From a bacterium UBA2219 (lineage in GTDB: Bacteria > Desulfobacterota > Deferrimicrobia > Deferrimicrobiales > Deferrimicrobiaceae): DNA of 9,123 nt. The notes under the pieces are model-generated. The model made no database searches. It saw nothing but the letters and a program-made list of their open reading frames with translations, and was not told where the DNA came from. The stretch is from positions 1 through 9,123 of the forward strand of contig DCUH01000039.1 in NCBI GenBank assembly GCA_002327765.1, in the 5' to 3' direction. Of the stretch, positions 1-7,059 are shown piece after piece. Every line of letters begins with the position of its first letter. Position 1 is the first letter of the stretch. Position numbers and translations under genes: made by a program.

Positions 1-3
1 TTT

Positions 4-52
4 CGGGGGACACTCTTGGTTTTACAGGGGCGGAGGGAAAGAGTGTCCACCG
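4..52. repeat. Long-stem inverted repeat, possibly a REP-like or transposase-associated palindrome
   Basis: Seen directly: ggacactctt at 8-17 is perfectly complementary to aagagtgtcc at 39-48. After one G-A mismatch (7/49) the pairing continues with cgg (4-6) against ccg (50-52), giving 13 pairs in 14 positions around a 21-nt loop rich in G. No T-run follows, so it does not look like a Rho-independent terminator. Imperfect GGGGACAxTCTT-type palindromes are, to my recollection, common next to IS200-like/REP-associated tyrosine transposases in environmental bacteria, so this may be the edge of such an element lying to the left of the window. That identity is inference; the palindrome itself is certain. 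It could also be a bidirectional structural element or protein-binding site. Confidence 0.55.
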
Positions 53-90
53 CCCAGCCCGTACCGAAAAGCTTCCGATGTCAGGGCGGG

Positions 91-119
91 TTGAAATAAA
101 CAAGAAGTATGTTTACTGT
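91..119 (+). promoter_or_regulatory. Candidate sigma-70-type promoter upstream of tgt
   Basis: A TTGAAA hexamer at 91-96 (5 of 6 to the TTGACA consensus) is followed by a 17-nt spacer and TACTGT at 114-119 (3 of 6 to TATAAT). It lies in the most AT-rich stretch of an otherwise GC-rich window, about 130 nt upstream of tgt, with no coding sequence between. This would drive the tgt-yajC-secDF-recJ block. The -10 match is weak, so the call is tentative. Confidence 0.3.
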
Positions 120-144
120 TTTGCGAGGGGCCCTTTCCGAAAAG

Positions 145-173
145 TTGTGGCATGTGATACCAGAACTTATCAA
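145..173 (+). promoter_or_regulatory. Second candidate promoter upstream of tgt
   Basis: TTGTGG at 145-150 (3 of 6 to the -35 consensus), a 17-nt spacer and TATCAA at 168-173 (4 of 6 to the -10 consensus) form an alternative promoter closer to tgt. It would give a leader of roughly 70 nt. Nothing in the sequence decides between this and the pair at 91-119. The remainder of the 1-238 leader shows no tRNA, recognisable riboswitch or convincing small gene. Confidence 0.22.
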
Positions 174-250
174 AAAGCCCCCCATGGTTATCGGCAGGGA
201 TTCTTCCTGAGATGCCGGTTCGGAACAGGAAACCCGGGATGGAGCGGCGC

Positions 251-1393
251 ATGACCATAAAGTTCACCATCGAAGCGAAGGACACCGGGAGCGATGCGCG
301 CACCGGCGAGATCGCCACCGGGCGCGGCTTCTTCCGCACACCCGCGTTCATGCCCGTGGGGACGGCGGCGACGGTGAAGGGCGTCTGGCCGGACCAGCTC
401 CGGGAAATGGGGTACGGCTGCATCCTCGGGAACACCTACCACCTTTACCTCCGCCCAGGGCACGAGCGGGTACGGAGGCTGGGAGGGCTGCACCGGTTCA
501 TGGGGTGGGACCGGCTGATCCTTACCGACAGCGGGGGGTTCCAGGTCTTCTCCATGAGCGGCTTGAGGAAGATCACGGACGAGGCCGCGTCTTTCCGGTC
601 GCACGTGGACGGGTCGGCCCACGTCCTGACCCCGGAGCTCGCGGTCGAGATCCAGGAGACGCTTGGATCGGACCTCCGGATGGCGCTCGATGAGTGCGTG
701 GCGTACCCCGCGGAACGAAGCGAGGCGGAGGACGCGGTGCGGCGCACGACTTTGTGGGCCGGCCGGTCCGTCGCCGCGAGAAGGATGCCCGAAGGGGGCA
801 TGCTCGGGATCGTGCAGGGGGGGATGTACCCGGACCTCCGCCGCCGCAGCGTCGAGGAGATCTGCGCCCTACCGTTCGACGGGTTCGCCATCGGCGGGGT
901 GAGCGTCGGGGAAGGGAAGGATCTCCAGAGGGAAACCGTGGACCGCACGGCGCCGATGCTCCCCGCATCGCGGCCGCGGTACCTGATGGGCGTCGGGACG
1001 CCGGGAGACCTGCTGTTCGCCGTGTCCCGGGGGGTGGACCTGTTCGACTGCGTTTTGCCCACGCGCAACGCGAGGAACGGGATGATGTTCACCTCGGCCG
1101 GGCAGCTCACGGTCAAGCAGGCGCGGTACAAGGACGATCCCCTGCCTCCCGACGAGCGCTGCGGCTGCCCGACGTGCCGCACCTTCTCCCGGGCCTACCT
1201 GCGGCACCTGTTCATGCAGGGGGAGATGATGGCGTCGATGGCCATGACCGTCCACAACCTTTACTTCTACGCGAAACTCATGGAGGGCGCGCGGGAGGCA
1301 ATTTCCCGTGGAAACTTCGCTGATTTTGTGAAAGAATCACACGATTCCGGTATCGATCGAGATCGCAACCCCAAGGAGGTCGAATCTCTATGA
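251..1393 (+). CDS. tgt: tRNA-guanine(34) transglycosylase
   Basis: Exchanges guanine 34 in the anticodon wobble position of tRNA-Asp, -Asn, -His and -Tyr for preQ1, a step of queuosine synthesis in the cytoplasm. From this start the protein has 380 residues, close to the 375 of E. coli Tgt. The substrate-binding motif DSGGFQVFS begins at D93, the catalytic nucleophile is D266 in the FDCVLPTRNARNG motif, and the zinc site is C304-x-C306-x2-C309 plus H335 in the HNLYFY segment, so all key residues are present. ATG 251 has GGAG six nt upstream and fits family length. ATG 239 (AGGAA at 227-231) and ATG 212 are in-frame alternatives adding 4 and 13 residues. Often queA lies just upstream of tgt, but here there is only a non-coding leader. 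The stop codon overlaps the yajC start. Confidence 0.97.
   Translation: MTIKFTIEAKDTGSDARTGEIATGRGFFRTPAFMPVGTAATVKGVWPDQLREMGYGCILGNTYHLYLRPGHERVRRLGGLHRFMGWDRLILTDSGGFQVFSMSGLRKITDEAASFRSHVDGSAHVLTPELAVEIQETLGSDLRMALDECVAYPAERSEAEDAVRRTTLWAGRSVAARRMPEGGMLGIVQGGMYPDLRRRSVEEICALPFDGFAIGGVSVGEGKDLQRETVDRTAPMLPASRPRYLMGVGTPGDLLFAVSRGVDLFDCVLPTRNARNGMMFTSAGQLTVKQARYKDDPLPPDERCGCPTCRTFSRAYLRHLFMQGEMMASMAMTVHNLYFYAKLMEGAREAISRGNFADFVKESHDSGIDRDRNPKEVESL
1373..1380 (+). promoter_or_regulatory. Strong ribosome binding site for yajC inside tgt
   Basis: AAGGAGGT at 1373-1380 is a full anti-Shine-Dalgarno match, 9 nt before the yajC ATG at 1390. It lies within the last codons of tgt. It fixes the yajC start at 1390 rather than the internal Met10 codon. 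yajC can therefore be initiated independently as well as by coupling through the ATGA stop/start overlap. Confidence 0.8.
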
Positions 1394-1740
1394 TTTTCAC
1401 GGGTGTGGCATACGCGATGGGCGGCAGCCCGGGCGGCGGGGCCGGCGGCGGCAGCGGGTTCCTCGGGTTCCTCCCGATCCTGCTGATGTTCGTCATCTTC
1501 TACTTCCTGCTCATCCGGCCGCAGCAGAAACAGGCCCGCAAGCAACAGGATTTCATCAGGAACCTCAAAATCGGCGACCGCGTCGTGACCACCGGCGGGA
1601 TCCACGGGGAGATCAAGGGGCTGACGGACACCACCTTGACCCTGGAGATCGCCGACAAGGTGCGCGTGAAGGTGACCCGGAGCGCCGTCTCCGGCTCTTC
1701 CCAGGACGCGGCCGCGCCCGAGGCGCAGAAACCGGCCTGA
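1390..1740 (+). CDS. yajC: Preprotein translocase subunit YajC
   Basis: Small inner-membrane protein that associates with SecDF and SecYEG in protein export. Its 116 residues contain a glycine-rich N-terminal stretch (about residues 11-23), a single transmembrane helix (about 24-42), and directly after it the family hallmark YFLLIRPQQK (38-47). A cytoplasmic domain follows with KIGDRVVTTGGIHGEI, typical of the family, and then an Ala/Pro-rich tail. Its ATG shares bases with the tgt stop (ATGA), so translation of the two is probably coupled. secD follows after 40 nt. The tgt-yajC-secD-secF order is widespread in bacteria and supports the call. Confidence 0.96.
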   Translation: MIFTGVAYAMGGSPGGGAGGGSGFLGFLPILLMFVIFYFLLIRPQQKQARKQQDFIRNLKIGDRVVTTGGIHGEIKGLTDTTLTLEIADKVRVKVTRSAVSGSSQDAAAPEAQKPA

Positions 1741-1761
1741 CCCCGCGCCCGACAGGAACCG

Positions 1762-1768
1762 AAAGGAG
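1762..1768 (+). promoter_or_regulatory. Ribosome binding site for secD
   Basis: AAAGGAG at 1762-1768 precedes the secD ATG at 1781 by 12 nt. This is slightly longer than optimal spacing but is the only good Shine-Dalgarno match in the 40-nt gap after yajC. No promoter or terminator is evident in this gap. Confidence 0.6.
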
Positions 1769-1780
1769 CATCCCCGCACC

Positions 1781-3376
1781 ATGTTGAAGAGCATCACCTG
1801 GCGGATCGCCATGATCGTCCTGCTGACGGCCGCCGCCATCGTCGTGCTGGTACCCTCGCTGACCGACAAGATCCCGGCGGCGTGGAAGGACAACATACCG
1901 AAGATCAACCTCGGCCTCGACCTGCAGGGCGGGGTATTCCTGCGCCTCCAGGTGGAGATCGACAAGGCGATCGAGAACACCGCGCAGCGGTACGCGGACG
2001 ATGCGCGGGCGATGTGCCGCGAGAAGGGGCTCCCGGTCCTCGCGTTTCAGAAGGCGGGAGCCGACGGCTTCTCCCTGAAGTTCCCGCCGGGGGAATTCGC
2101 GGGGAAGGCCCAGACGGCCCTGAAGGACGAGTTCCCCTCCCTCGACGTGACGCTCGGGGACGTGAAGCCGGACCACGCGATGGTGATCGGGCGGATGAAG
2201 CCCGCCGAGGTCCAGTCGATCCGGACGAACGCCGTCGGGCAGGGAGTGGAAACCATACGGAACCGGATCGACCAGTTCGGGGTCCGCGAGCCGCAGATCA
2301 CCGCCGAAGGGGATGACCGGATCGTCGTCCAGCTCCCCGGTGTGAAGGACCAGCAGCGGGCCATCGAGCTCGTCGGCAAGACGGCGCTCCTCGAGTTCAA
2401 GCTGGTCGACGAGAGCGCGAGCGTCGAGGACGCCATGAGGGGGAACATCCCCGAGGACAGCCAGGTCCTCTACCAGAAGACGGCGGACCCGACCTCGGGC
2501 AGGGTGACGAAATCCCCGATCCTCGTGAAGAAGCGGGCGCTCCTCACCGGCGACACGATCAAATCGGCGAAGGTGAACTTCGGCGGCCAGGGCGGGGGCG
2601 CCTACGTCGGCATCTCCTTCGATTCGCGCGGCGCCAAGGTCTTCGACCGGGTCACCGCGGAGAACGTGAAGCGCCGCCTGGCGATCGTCCTCGACGACAC
2701 GGTGTACTCGGCGCCCGTGATCCAGGAGCGGATCTCGGGCGGCGAGGCGCAGATCACCGGGAGCTTCACGCCGGAGGAAGCGTCCGACCTGGCCATCGTC
2801 CTGCGGGCGGGGTCGCTTCCCGCGCCCGTGAAGGTGATCCAGAACGTCACCGTCGGCCCCTCGCTCGGGCAGGACTCGATCCGCAAAGGGGTCCGGGCGG
2901 CGATCATCGGCGGCCTGCTGGTCGTCGGTTTCATGGCGTTCTATTACCGGTTCGCGGGGATGGTCGCGAATTTCGCGCTGGTCTTCAACATCCTCTTCCT
3001 GCTCGCCGGCATGGCCGCCTTCTCCGCGACGCTCACCCTTCCGGGCATCGCCGGCATCATCCTCGCGATCGGCATGGCGGTCGACTCCAACGTGCTCATC
3101 TTCGAGCGCATACGCGAGGAGCTGCGGGCGAAGAAGCCCGTGAGGGCGGCGATCGACGCGGGATACGACAAGGCGATCATGGTGGTGATCGACACCCACG
3201 TGACCACGCTGATCACCGCGATCATCCTCTTCCAGTTCGGGACGGGGCCGATCAAGGGGTTCGCCGTGTCGCTCTCCATGGGCGTCGCGATCAACCTGTT
3301 CACCGCGCTGGTCTGCACCAAGGTCGTGTTCGACTACCTCAACGCCAAAAAACAGATGAAGACGTTGAGCATATAA
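1781..3376 (+). CDS. secD: Protein translocase subunit SecD
   Basis: SecD with SecF uses the proton motive force to complete translocation of preproteins through SecYEG on the periplasmic side. The 531-residue protein has an N-terminal membrane helix (about 9-25) and the conserved LGLDLQGG motif at 44-51. A large periplasmic region (P1 plus head) runs to about residue 365, including the VETIRNRIDQFGVREPQI segment. A C-terminal block of five predicted membrane helices starts near residue 372. The fourth helix of the whole protein carries GMAVDSNVLIFERIREEL, with D435 matching the RND-type proton-relay aspartate. Length and architecture are those of a full, separate SecD rather than a SecDF fusion. 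It is followed after 23 nt by secF and preceded by yajC. Confidence 0.97.
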   Translation: MLKSITWRIAMIVLLTAAAIVVLVPSLTDKIPAAWKDNIPKINLGLDLQGGVFLRLQVEIDKAIENTAQRYADDARAMCREKGLPVLAFQKAGADGFSLKFPPGEFAGKAQTALKDEFPSLDVTLGDVKPDHAMVIGRMKPAEVQSIRTNAVGQGVETIRNRIDQFGVREPQITAEGDDRIVVQLPGVKDQQRAIELVGKTALLEFKLVDESASVEDAMRGNIPEDSQVLYQKTADPTSGRVTKSPILVKKRALLTGDTIKSAKVNFGGQGGGAYVGISFDSRGAKVFDRVTAENVKRRLAIVLDDTVYSAPVIQERISGGEAQITGSFTPEEASDLAIVLRAGSLPAPVKVIQNVTVGPSLGQDSIRKGVRAAIIGGLLVVGFMAFYYRFAGMVANFALVFNILFLLAGMAAFSATLTLPGIAGIILAIGMAVDSNVLIFERIREELRAKKPVRAAIDAGYDKAIMVVIDTHVTTLITAIILFQFGTGPIKGFAVSLSMGVAINLFTALVCTKVVFDYLNAKKQMKTLSI

Positions 3377-3399
3377 GGGAAACGGGGACGGCGACCAAG

Positions 3400-4317
3400 A
3401 TGATCGAGCTCGTCAAGAATCCGAAATACGACTTCATGTCCGTGAAGAAATACGCCTTCGCGCTCTCCGCGGTGCTGGTCCTCCTCGGGATCATCGGAAC
3501 GATCCAGATCTTCCGCGGGAGGGCGAACCTGGGCATAGAGCTGGCGGGCGGCACCTCGTTGCAGGTGAAGTTCGAGAAGCCGTTCTCCATGGAGGAGATC
3601 CGGTCGGCGCTGACCGCGGGCGGACACGGCGAGGCGATGCTGCAGGCCGTGGAGGGGGAGAACGTCCTCTTCGTCAAGCTGCGGGCCAGGGGCGGCCAGG
3701 AGGAACGGATGGTCGCGGATCCCGTGCTGAAGCTGTTCCGCGAAAAGATGCCGGGGAACCCCTTCACGGTGGAAAGCATCTCCGAGATCGGCCCCGCGAT
3801 CGGGCACAAGCTGCGGCAGGACGCCACGTGGGCGCTGGGGATCGCCTTCGTGGCGATCATCATCTACCTGGCCTGGCGGTTCGAGTTCAAGTTCGGCGTG
3901 ACCGCGGCCGTGGCCACCTTCCACGACATCTTCGCCATGGTCGGCATCTTCTGGGCGCTGGGGATCGAGCAGGACCTCCTCTTCATCACCGCGCTGCTCA
4001 CCATCGGCGGATACTCGCTGACCGACACCGTGGTCATCTTCGATCGGATCCGCGAGAACATCCGGCTCCGCAAGAGGGGCACCTTCTCCGAGACGATCAA
4101 CCTGAGCGTCAACGAGGTGCTGAGCCGCTCCCTCGTCACCGGCTTCACGGTGATCCTCGCCGTCCTGGCCCTGCTGGTCTTCGGGGGGGACGTGCTGCGC
4201 AACTTCGCCTTGGCGCTCCTGATCGGCCTCGTGGTGGGCAGCTACTCGTCCATCTTCGTGGCGGGCCCCATGCTCGTCCTCTGGCGCGGCGAGAAGATGA
4301 GCGAAGTCAAGAGGTGA
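3400..4317 (+). CDS. secF: Protein translocase subunit SecF
   Basis: Partner of SecD in the inner-membrane SecDF complex. The 305-residue length is normal for the family. The N-terminus reads KNPKYDFMSVKKYAF, resembling the usual SecF start, followed by a membrane helix (about 17-37). Next comes LGIELAGGTSLQV (44 onward), the SecF version of the GxDxxGG motif, here with Glu-Leu replacing the common Asp-Phe. Five further helices begin near residue 145, including GYSLTDTVVIFDRIREN with D209 as the conserved relay aspartate; Thr208 replaces the common Asn. The ATG at 3400 has only a loose purine-rich region upstream, so translation may depend on coupling to secD, which ends 23 nt earlier. recJ follows after 13 nt. 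Confidence 0.97.
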   Translation: MIELVKNPKYDFMSVKKYAFALSAVLVLLGIIGTIQIFRGRANLGIELAGGTSLQVKFEKPFSMEEIRSALTAGGHGEAMLQAVEGENVLFVKLRARGGQEERMVADPVLKLFREKMPGNPFTVESISEIGPAIGHKLRQDATWALGIAFVAIIIYLAWRFEFKFGVTAAVATFHDIFAMVGIFWALGIEQDLLFITALLTIGGYSLTDTVVIFDRIRENIRLRKRGTFSETINLSVNEVLSRSLVTGFTVILAVLALLVFGGDVLRNFALALLIGLVVGSYSSIFVAGPMLVLWRGEKMSEVKR

Positions 4318-4330
4318 CGGGGGGTCCGGG

Positions 4331-6094
4331 TTGACGGGGCCGATCGAGCGGGAGTGGACCCTCCTTTCCCCCGATCCCGGCCTCGTTCGTGAACTTTCCC
4401 GCCGCCACGGGCTGACCGCTCCGGCGGCCAAGGCGCTGGCCAACCGCGGCATCACCGACCCCCGGGAGGCGGAAATCTTCCTTCGGGGGACGCTGGCGGA
4501 CCTTCCCGATCCTTCCCTCCTGGACGACGTCGACAAGGCGGCGGAACGCCTCGTCGCGGCCGGCGTCCGCGGAGAGCCCGTCCTCATCTACGCCGATTAC
4601 GACGCCGACGGCGCCACCGGGGCCGCTTGCATCTTCCTCTTCCTCAAGGAGGTTTTCCCCGACCTGCCGGTGCGGATCCACCAGAACGACCGGCTCCGGG
4701 ACGGCTACGGGCTGCAGGCGCGCGTACTTTCGGATGCCTTTCGGGAGGGATACCGCCTCGTGGTCACGGTCGACTGCGGGATCACCGACTGCGCGCAGAT
4801 CCGGGAGGTCTCCGGCAAGGGGATGGAGGTCATCGTCACGGACCACCACCTCCCGGGGGAGGAACTGCCCGTCGCGTGCGCCGTGGTAGACCCCCATCGC
4901 AGGGATTGCGGGTTCGCCGAAAAGGACCTCGCGGGCGTGGGCGTCGCCTTCCTCCTGCTGTGCGGCATCCGGAAGAGGCTGCGCGAGACGGGGTTCTTCG
5001 AGCATCGGACCGAGCCGGTGATGAGGCGGTACCTCGACCTGGTGGCCCTGGGGACGGTGGCGGACATGGTGCCGCTCGCCGCGTCCAACCGGCCGCTGGT
5101 GCGCGAAGGGATCCGGGAGATCCGCAAAAGCGCCCGACCGGGCGTCGAGGCGCTGTTCGCGGTGTCGGGCGTTTCCACCGCGCTGGCGACCGAGTCCGAT
5201 CTCGGGTACCGCGTGGGCCCCCGGCTGAACGCGGCGGGCCGGATCGGGGATTCCTCCCGCAGCTCGCGCATCCTCGTGTCGAACGACCGGGAGGAGTCCG
5301 CCCGGCTCGCGCGGGAGCTCAACGAGGACAACATGCGCAGGCAGCGGGAGCAGGAGAGGATCCTGTCCGACGTGGTGGCCGGCATCGAGGTGAACCTCGC
5401 GCTCCCGCATGCCATCGTCCTGTCCGACCCGGGATGGCACCAGGGGGTGCTGGGGATCGTCGCGTCGAAGATCCTCGACCGGTACGGGCGCCCCGTCGTT
5501 CTTCTCCGGGAGGACGCGGGACAGGCGACGGGGTCCTGCCGGAGCATCGAGGGGTTCCCCATCGTCTCGGCCCTCTCCGAGCTTTCCCACCTTCTCACGC
5601 GGTACGGCGGGCACACGCAGGCCGCCGGCGTGGCCCTCGCCCTGGAGAACCTGGAGCCGTTCCGGAAGGGGCTGTCGGAAATCGCGGCGCGCCACGCCGA
5701 GGCCGCGCCTTTCGTGCTGCGACGGACCATCGACGCGGAGATCCGGCTCGACGACGTGGGGGCCGCGCTTCTCGCCGACCTCGAATTGATGCGGCCTTTC
5801 GGCGCGGGGAACCCGGAGCCGGTTTTCCTGATGAAGAACGTCCGGGTCGCGAGGGCTTCGCGCGTCGGCGGGAGCGGGCAGCACCTTCGCTTCGAGCTGG
5901 AAGAGGACGGGAAGCGGGTCGAGGGCGTGGCGTTCCACCGCGTCGGGATACCCGCCGATCCGTCCCGCCGGTCCGACCTGCTGGTTTCCGTGCAGGAGAA
6001 CGTGTTCCGGGGCGTCCGGACGGTCCGGCTCCTGCTGAAGGACGCCAGGGAATCGGGCCGCCCCATATTGTGCGCGGGAATGCCGCCGGGGTAG
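4331..6094 (+). CDS. recJ: Single-stranded-DNA-specific 5'-3' exonuclease RecJ
   Basis: Cytoplasmic Mn/Mg-dependent nuclease that degrades single strands 5' to 3' in RecF-pathway recombination, mismatch repair and base-excision repair. The 587 residues match E. coli RecJ (577). DHH phosphoesterase motifs are all visible: DYDADG at 89-94, DCGI at 148-151, DHH at 171-173 and DLVALGTVADMVPL from 236. GPRLNAAGRIG is followed by the DHHA1 domain (GWHQGVLGIVASKI; GGHTQAAG from G426) and the C-terminal OB-type domain with MRPFGAGNPEPVF. The start is a TTG at 4331, since no ATG or GTG gives a full-length protein. There is only a G-rich stretch upstream and GAGG lies 16 nt away, so initiation is probably weak or coupled to secF. 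RecJ downstream of secDF is plausible operon neighbourhood rather than a functional link. Confidence 0.96.
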   Translation: MTGPIEREWTLLSPDPGLVRELSRRHGLTAPAAKALANRGITDPREAEIFLRGTLADLPDPSLLDDVDKAAERLVAAGVRGEPVLIYADYDADGATGAACIFLFLKEVFPDLPVRIHQNDRLRDGYGLQARVLSDAFREGYRLVVTVDCGITDCAQIREVSGKGMEVIVTDHHLPGEELPVACAVVDPHRRDCGFAEKDLAGVGVAFLLLCGIRKRLRETGFFEHRTEPVMRRYLDLVALGTVADMVPLAASNRPLVREGIREIRKSARPGVEALFAVSGVSTALATESDLGYRVGPRLNAAGRIGDSSRSSRILVSNDREESARLARELNEDNMRRQREQERILSDVVAGIEVNLALPHAIVLSDPGWHQGVLGIVASKILDRYGRPVVLLREDAGQATGSCRSIEGFPIVSALSELSHLLTRYGGHTQAAGVALALENLEPFRKGLSEIAARHAEAAPFVLRRTIDAEIRLDDVGAALLADLELMRPFGAGNPEPVFLMKNVRVARASRVGGSGQHLRFELEEDGKRVEGVAFHRVGIPADPSRRSDLLVSVQENVFRGVRTVRLLLKDARESGRPILCAGMPPG

Positions 6095-6097
6095 AAT
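6068..6097 (+). promoter_or_regulatory. Candidate promoter for the speB-pdaD block overlapping the recJ stop
   Basis: TTGTGC at 6068-6073 (3 of 6 to -35), an 18-nt spacer and TAGAAT at 6092-6097 (5 of 6 to TATAAT) overlap the final codons and TAG stop of recJ. They lie about 36 nt upstream of the speB start, a position expected for a promoter of the second gene block. The -10 element is good, the -35 poor. No terminator lies between recJ and speB, so read-through from recJ is also possible. Confidence 0.4.
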
Positions 6098-6120
6098 CTG
6101 ACGTCCGGAGGAAACACAAC

Positions 6121-6126
6121 AGGAGG
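6121..6126 (+). promoter_or_regulatory. Ribosome binding site deciding the GTG start of speB
   Basis: AGGAGG at 6121-6126 lies 6 nt before GTG at 6133. This is the only well-placed start for the ureohydrolase; the next in-frame ATG would remove conserved N-terminal sequence. A second purine-rich GGAGGAAA lies about 15 nt further upstream without a start codon of its own. Confidence 0.75.
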
Positions 6127-6132
6127 TTCCCC

Positions 6133-7023
6133 GTGATTCCATACTCCGTCACGTTCGGCGGGATATCCGGGAAGTATGCGTCCTGGAAAGAGTCGAAATT
6201 CGTGGTCATCCCGTATCCCGTGGACCTGACCACGACGTATCAGGCGGGGACGCGGAACGGCCCCCGTGCGGCCCTCGACGCCTCCGCCCACATGGAGCTC
6301 TTCGACGAGGAGAACAAGATCGAGCCGTACCGGTCGGGCATCTTCGTGTCGACGGAGATCCCGTTGACGACGACCGGGCCCGCCGCCGCCTTGAAGGAGG
6401 TGGAGCGCAGGGTCCGGGCCGTCGTCAAGGCCGGTAAGCTGCCCGTCCTCCTCGGGGGCGAGCATTCGGGCTCCATCGCCGCGGTGGCGGCGATGAAGAA
6501 GAAATACGGCCAGCTCACCGTTCTCCAGTTCGACGCCCACACGGACCTTCGCTCGGAATACCTCGGCACGCCCTACAACCACGCCTGCGTCGGCCGCAGG
6601 ATCGTCGAGCAGGGCGTCAAGCTGATCCAGGTGGGCGTGCGGAGCATGTCGGAGGAGGAAGACCGCTTCCTCAAGAAGACGGAGGACGTGAAGACCTTCT
6701 ACGCGTCCGAGGTCCGGTACAACGTGGAGGAAGTGACGAAGGGGATCGTGAGCAACCTGTCCGGCAACGTCTACATCACCATCGACCTCGACGTATTCGA
6801 TCCGGGGATCATGCCTTCCGTCGTCACCCCGGAGCCGGGCGGCCTCAACTGGTTCGAAGTGACCGACATCCTCAGGGACGTGCTTCGGGGGAACTGCAAC
6901 CTGGTGGGATTCGACGTGATGGAGCTCGCGCCCATCGCCGGGATGGCCGCCCCGGACTACCTGGCGGCGCGCCTCTGCTACCGGATAATGGGTTGGATCG
7001 TCGCCCGCCAGGGCGAAAAGTAG
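6133..7023 (+). CDS. speB: Agmatinase (ureohydrolase/arginase family)
   Basis: Predicted to hydrolyse agmatine to putrescine and urea using two Mn ions. The 296-residue protein (GTG start) has every arginase-family metal ligand: H111 in GGEHS, D134/H136/D138 in DAHTD, and D218/D220 in DLDVFD. TPEPGG and the C-terminal GFDVMELAPI signature follow, and the N-terminal PYPVDLTTTYQAGTRNGP block is also typical. The family alone does not separate agmatinase from arginase, guanidinobutyrase or formiminoglutamase. The adjacent arginine decarboxylase makes agmatine the natural substrate here, which is contextual inference. The segment MPSVVTPEPGG replaces the more usual GTGTPEPGG, a mild variation near the active site. 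It follows recJ after 38 nt and precedes pdaD by 36 nt, with similar base composition to its neighbours. Confidence 0.9.
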   Translation: MIPYSVTFGGISGKYASWKESKFVVIPYPVDLTTTYQAGTRNGPRAALDASAHMELFDEENKIEPYRSGIFVSTEIPLTTTGPAAALKEVERRVRAVVKAGKLPVLLGGEHSGSIAAVAAMKKKYGQLTVLQFDAHTDLRSEYLGTPYNHACVGRRIVEQGVKLIQVGVRSMSEEEDRFLKKTEDVKTFYASEVRYNVEEVTKGIVSNLSGNVYITIDLDVFDPGIMPSVVTPEPGGLNWFEVTDILRDVLRGNCNLVGFDVMELAPIAGMAAPDYLAARLCYRIMGWIVARQGEK

Positions 7024-7059
7024 GGTTCCGGCGAACCCGGAACGCAAGGAGAAGCGCCC

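Noticed and set aside
8..48. Rho-independent terminator of a gene to the left
   Set aside because: The loop is 21 nt and no run of T follows either arm in the + direction.
85..210. A preQ1 riboswitch or other RNA element in the tgt leader
   Set aside because: No preQ1-type C-rich loop with a matching A-rich tail, no T-box or tRNA-like pairing could be built; only promoter-like hexamers are visible.
1613..3199. A 528-residue open frame on the - strand opposite yajC/secD
   Set aside because: Asp/Arg/His-rich antisense of secD with no domain signature.
4307..6142. A 611-residue open frame on the - strand opposite recJ
   Set aside because: It is the mirror of a well-supported recJ. Its product is Arg/Pro/Gly-rich with no recognisable motifs, as expected from GC-rich antisense frames.
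4627..7023. A possible 798-residue fusion protein ending with the agmatinase
   Set aside because: Its first ~500 residues are an out-of-frame shadow of recJ. The real gene starts at GTG 6133 behind AGGAGG at 6121-6126.
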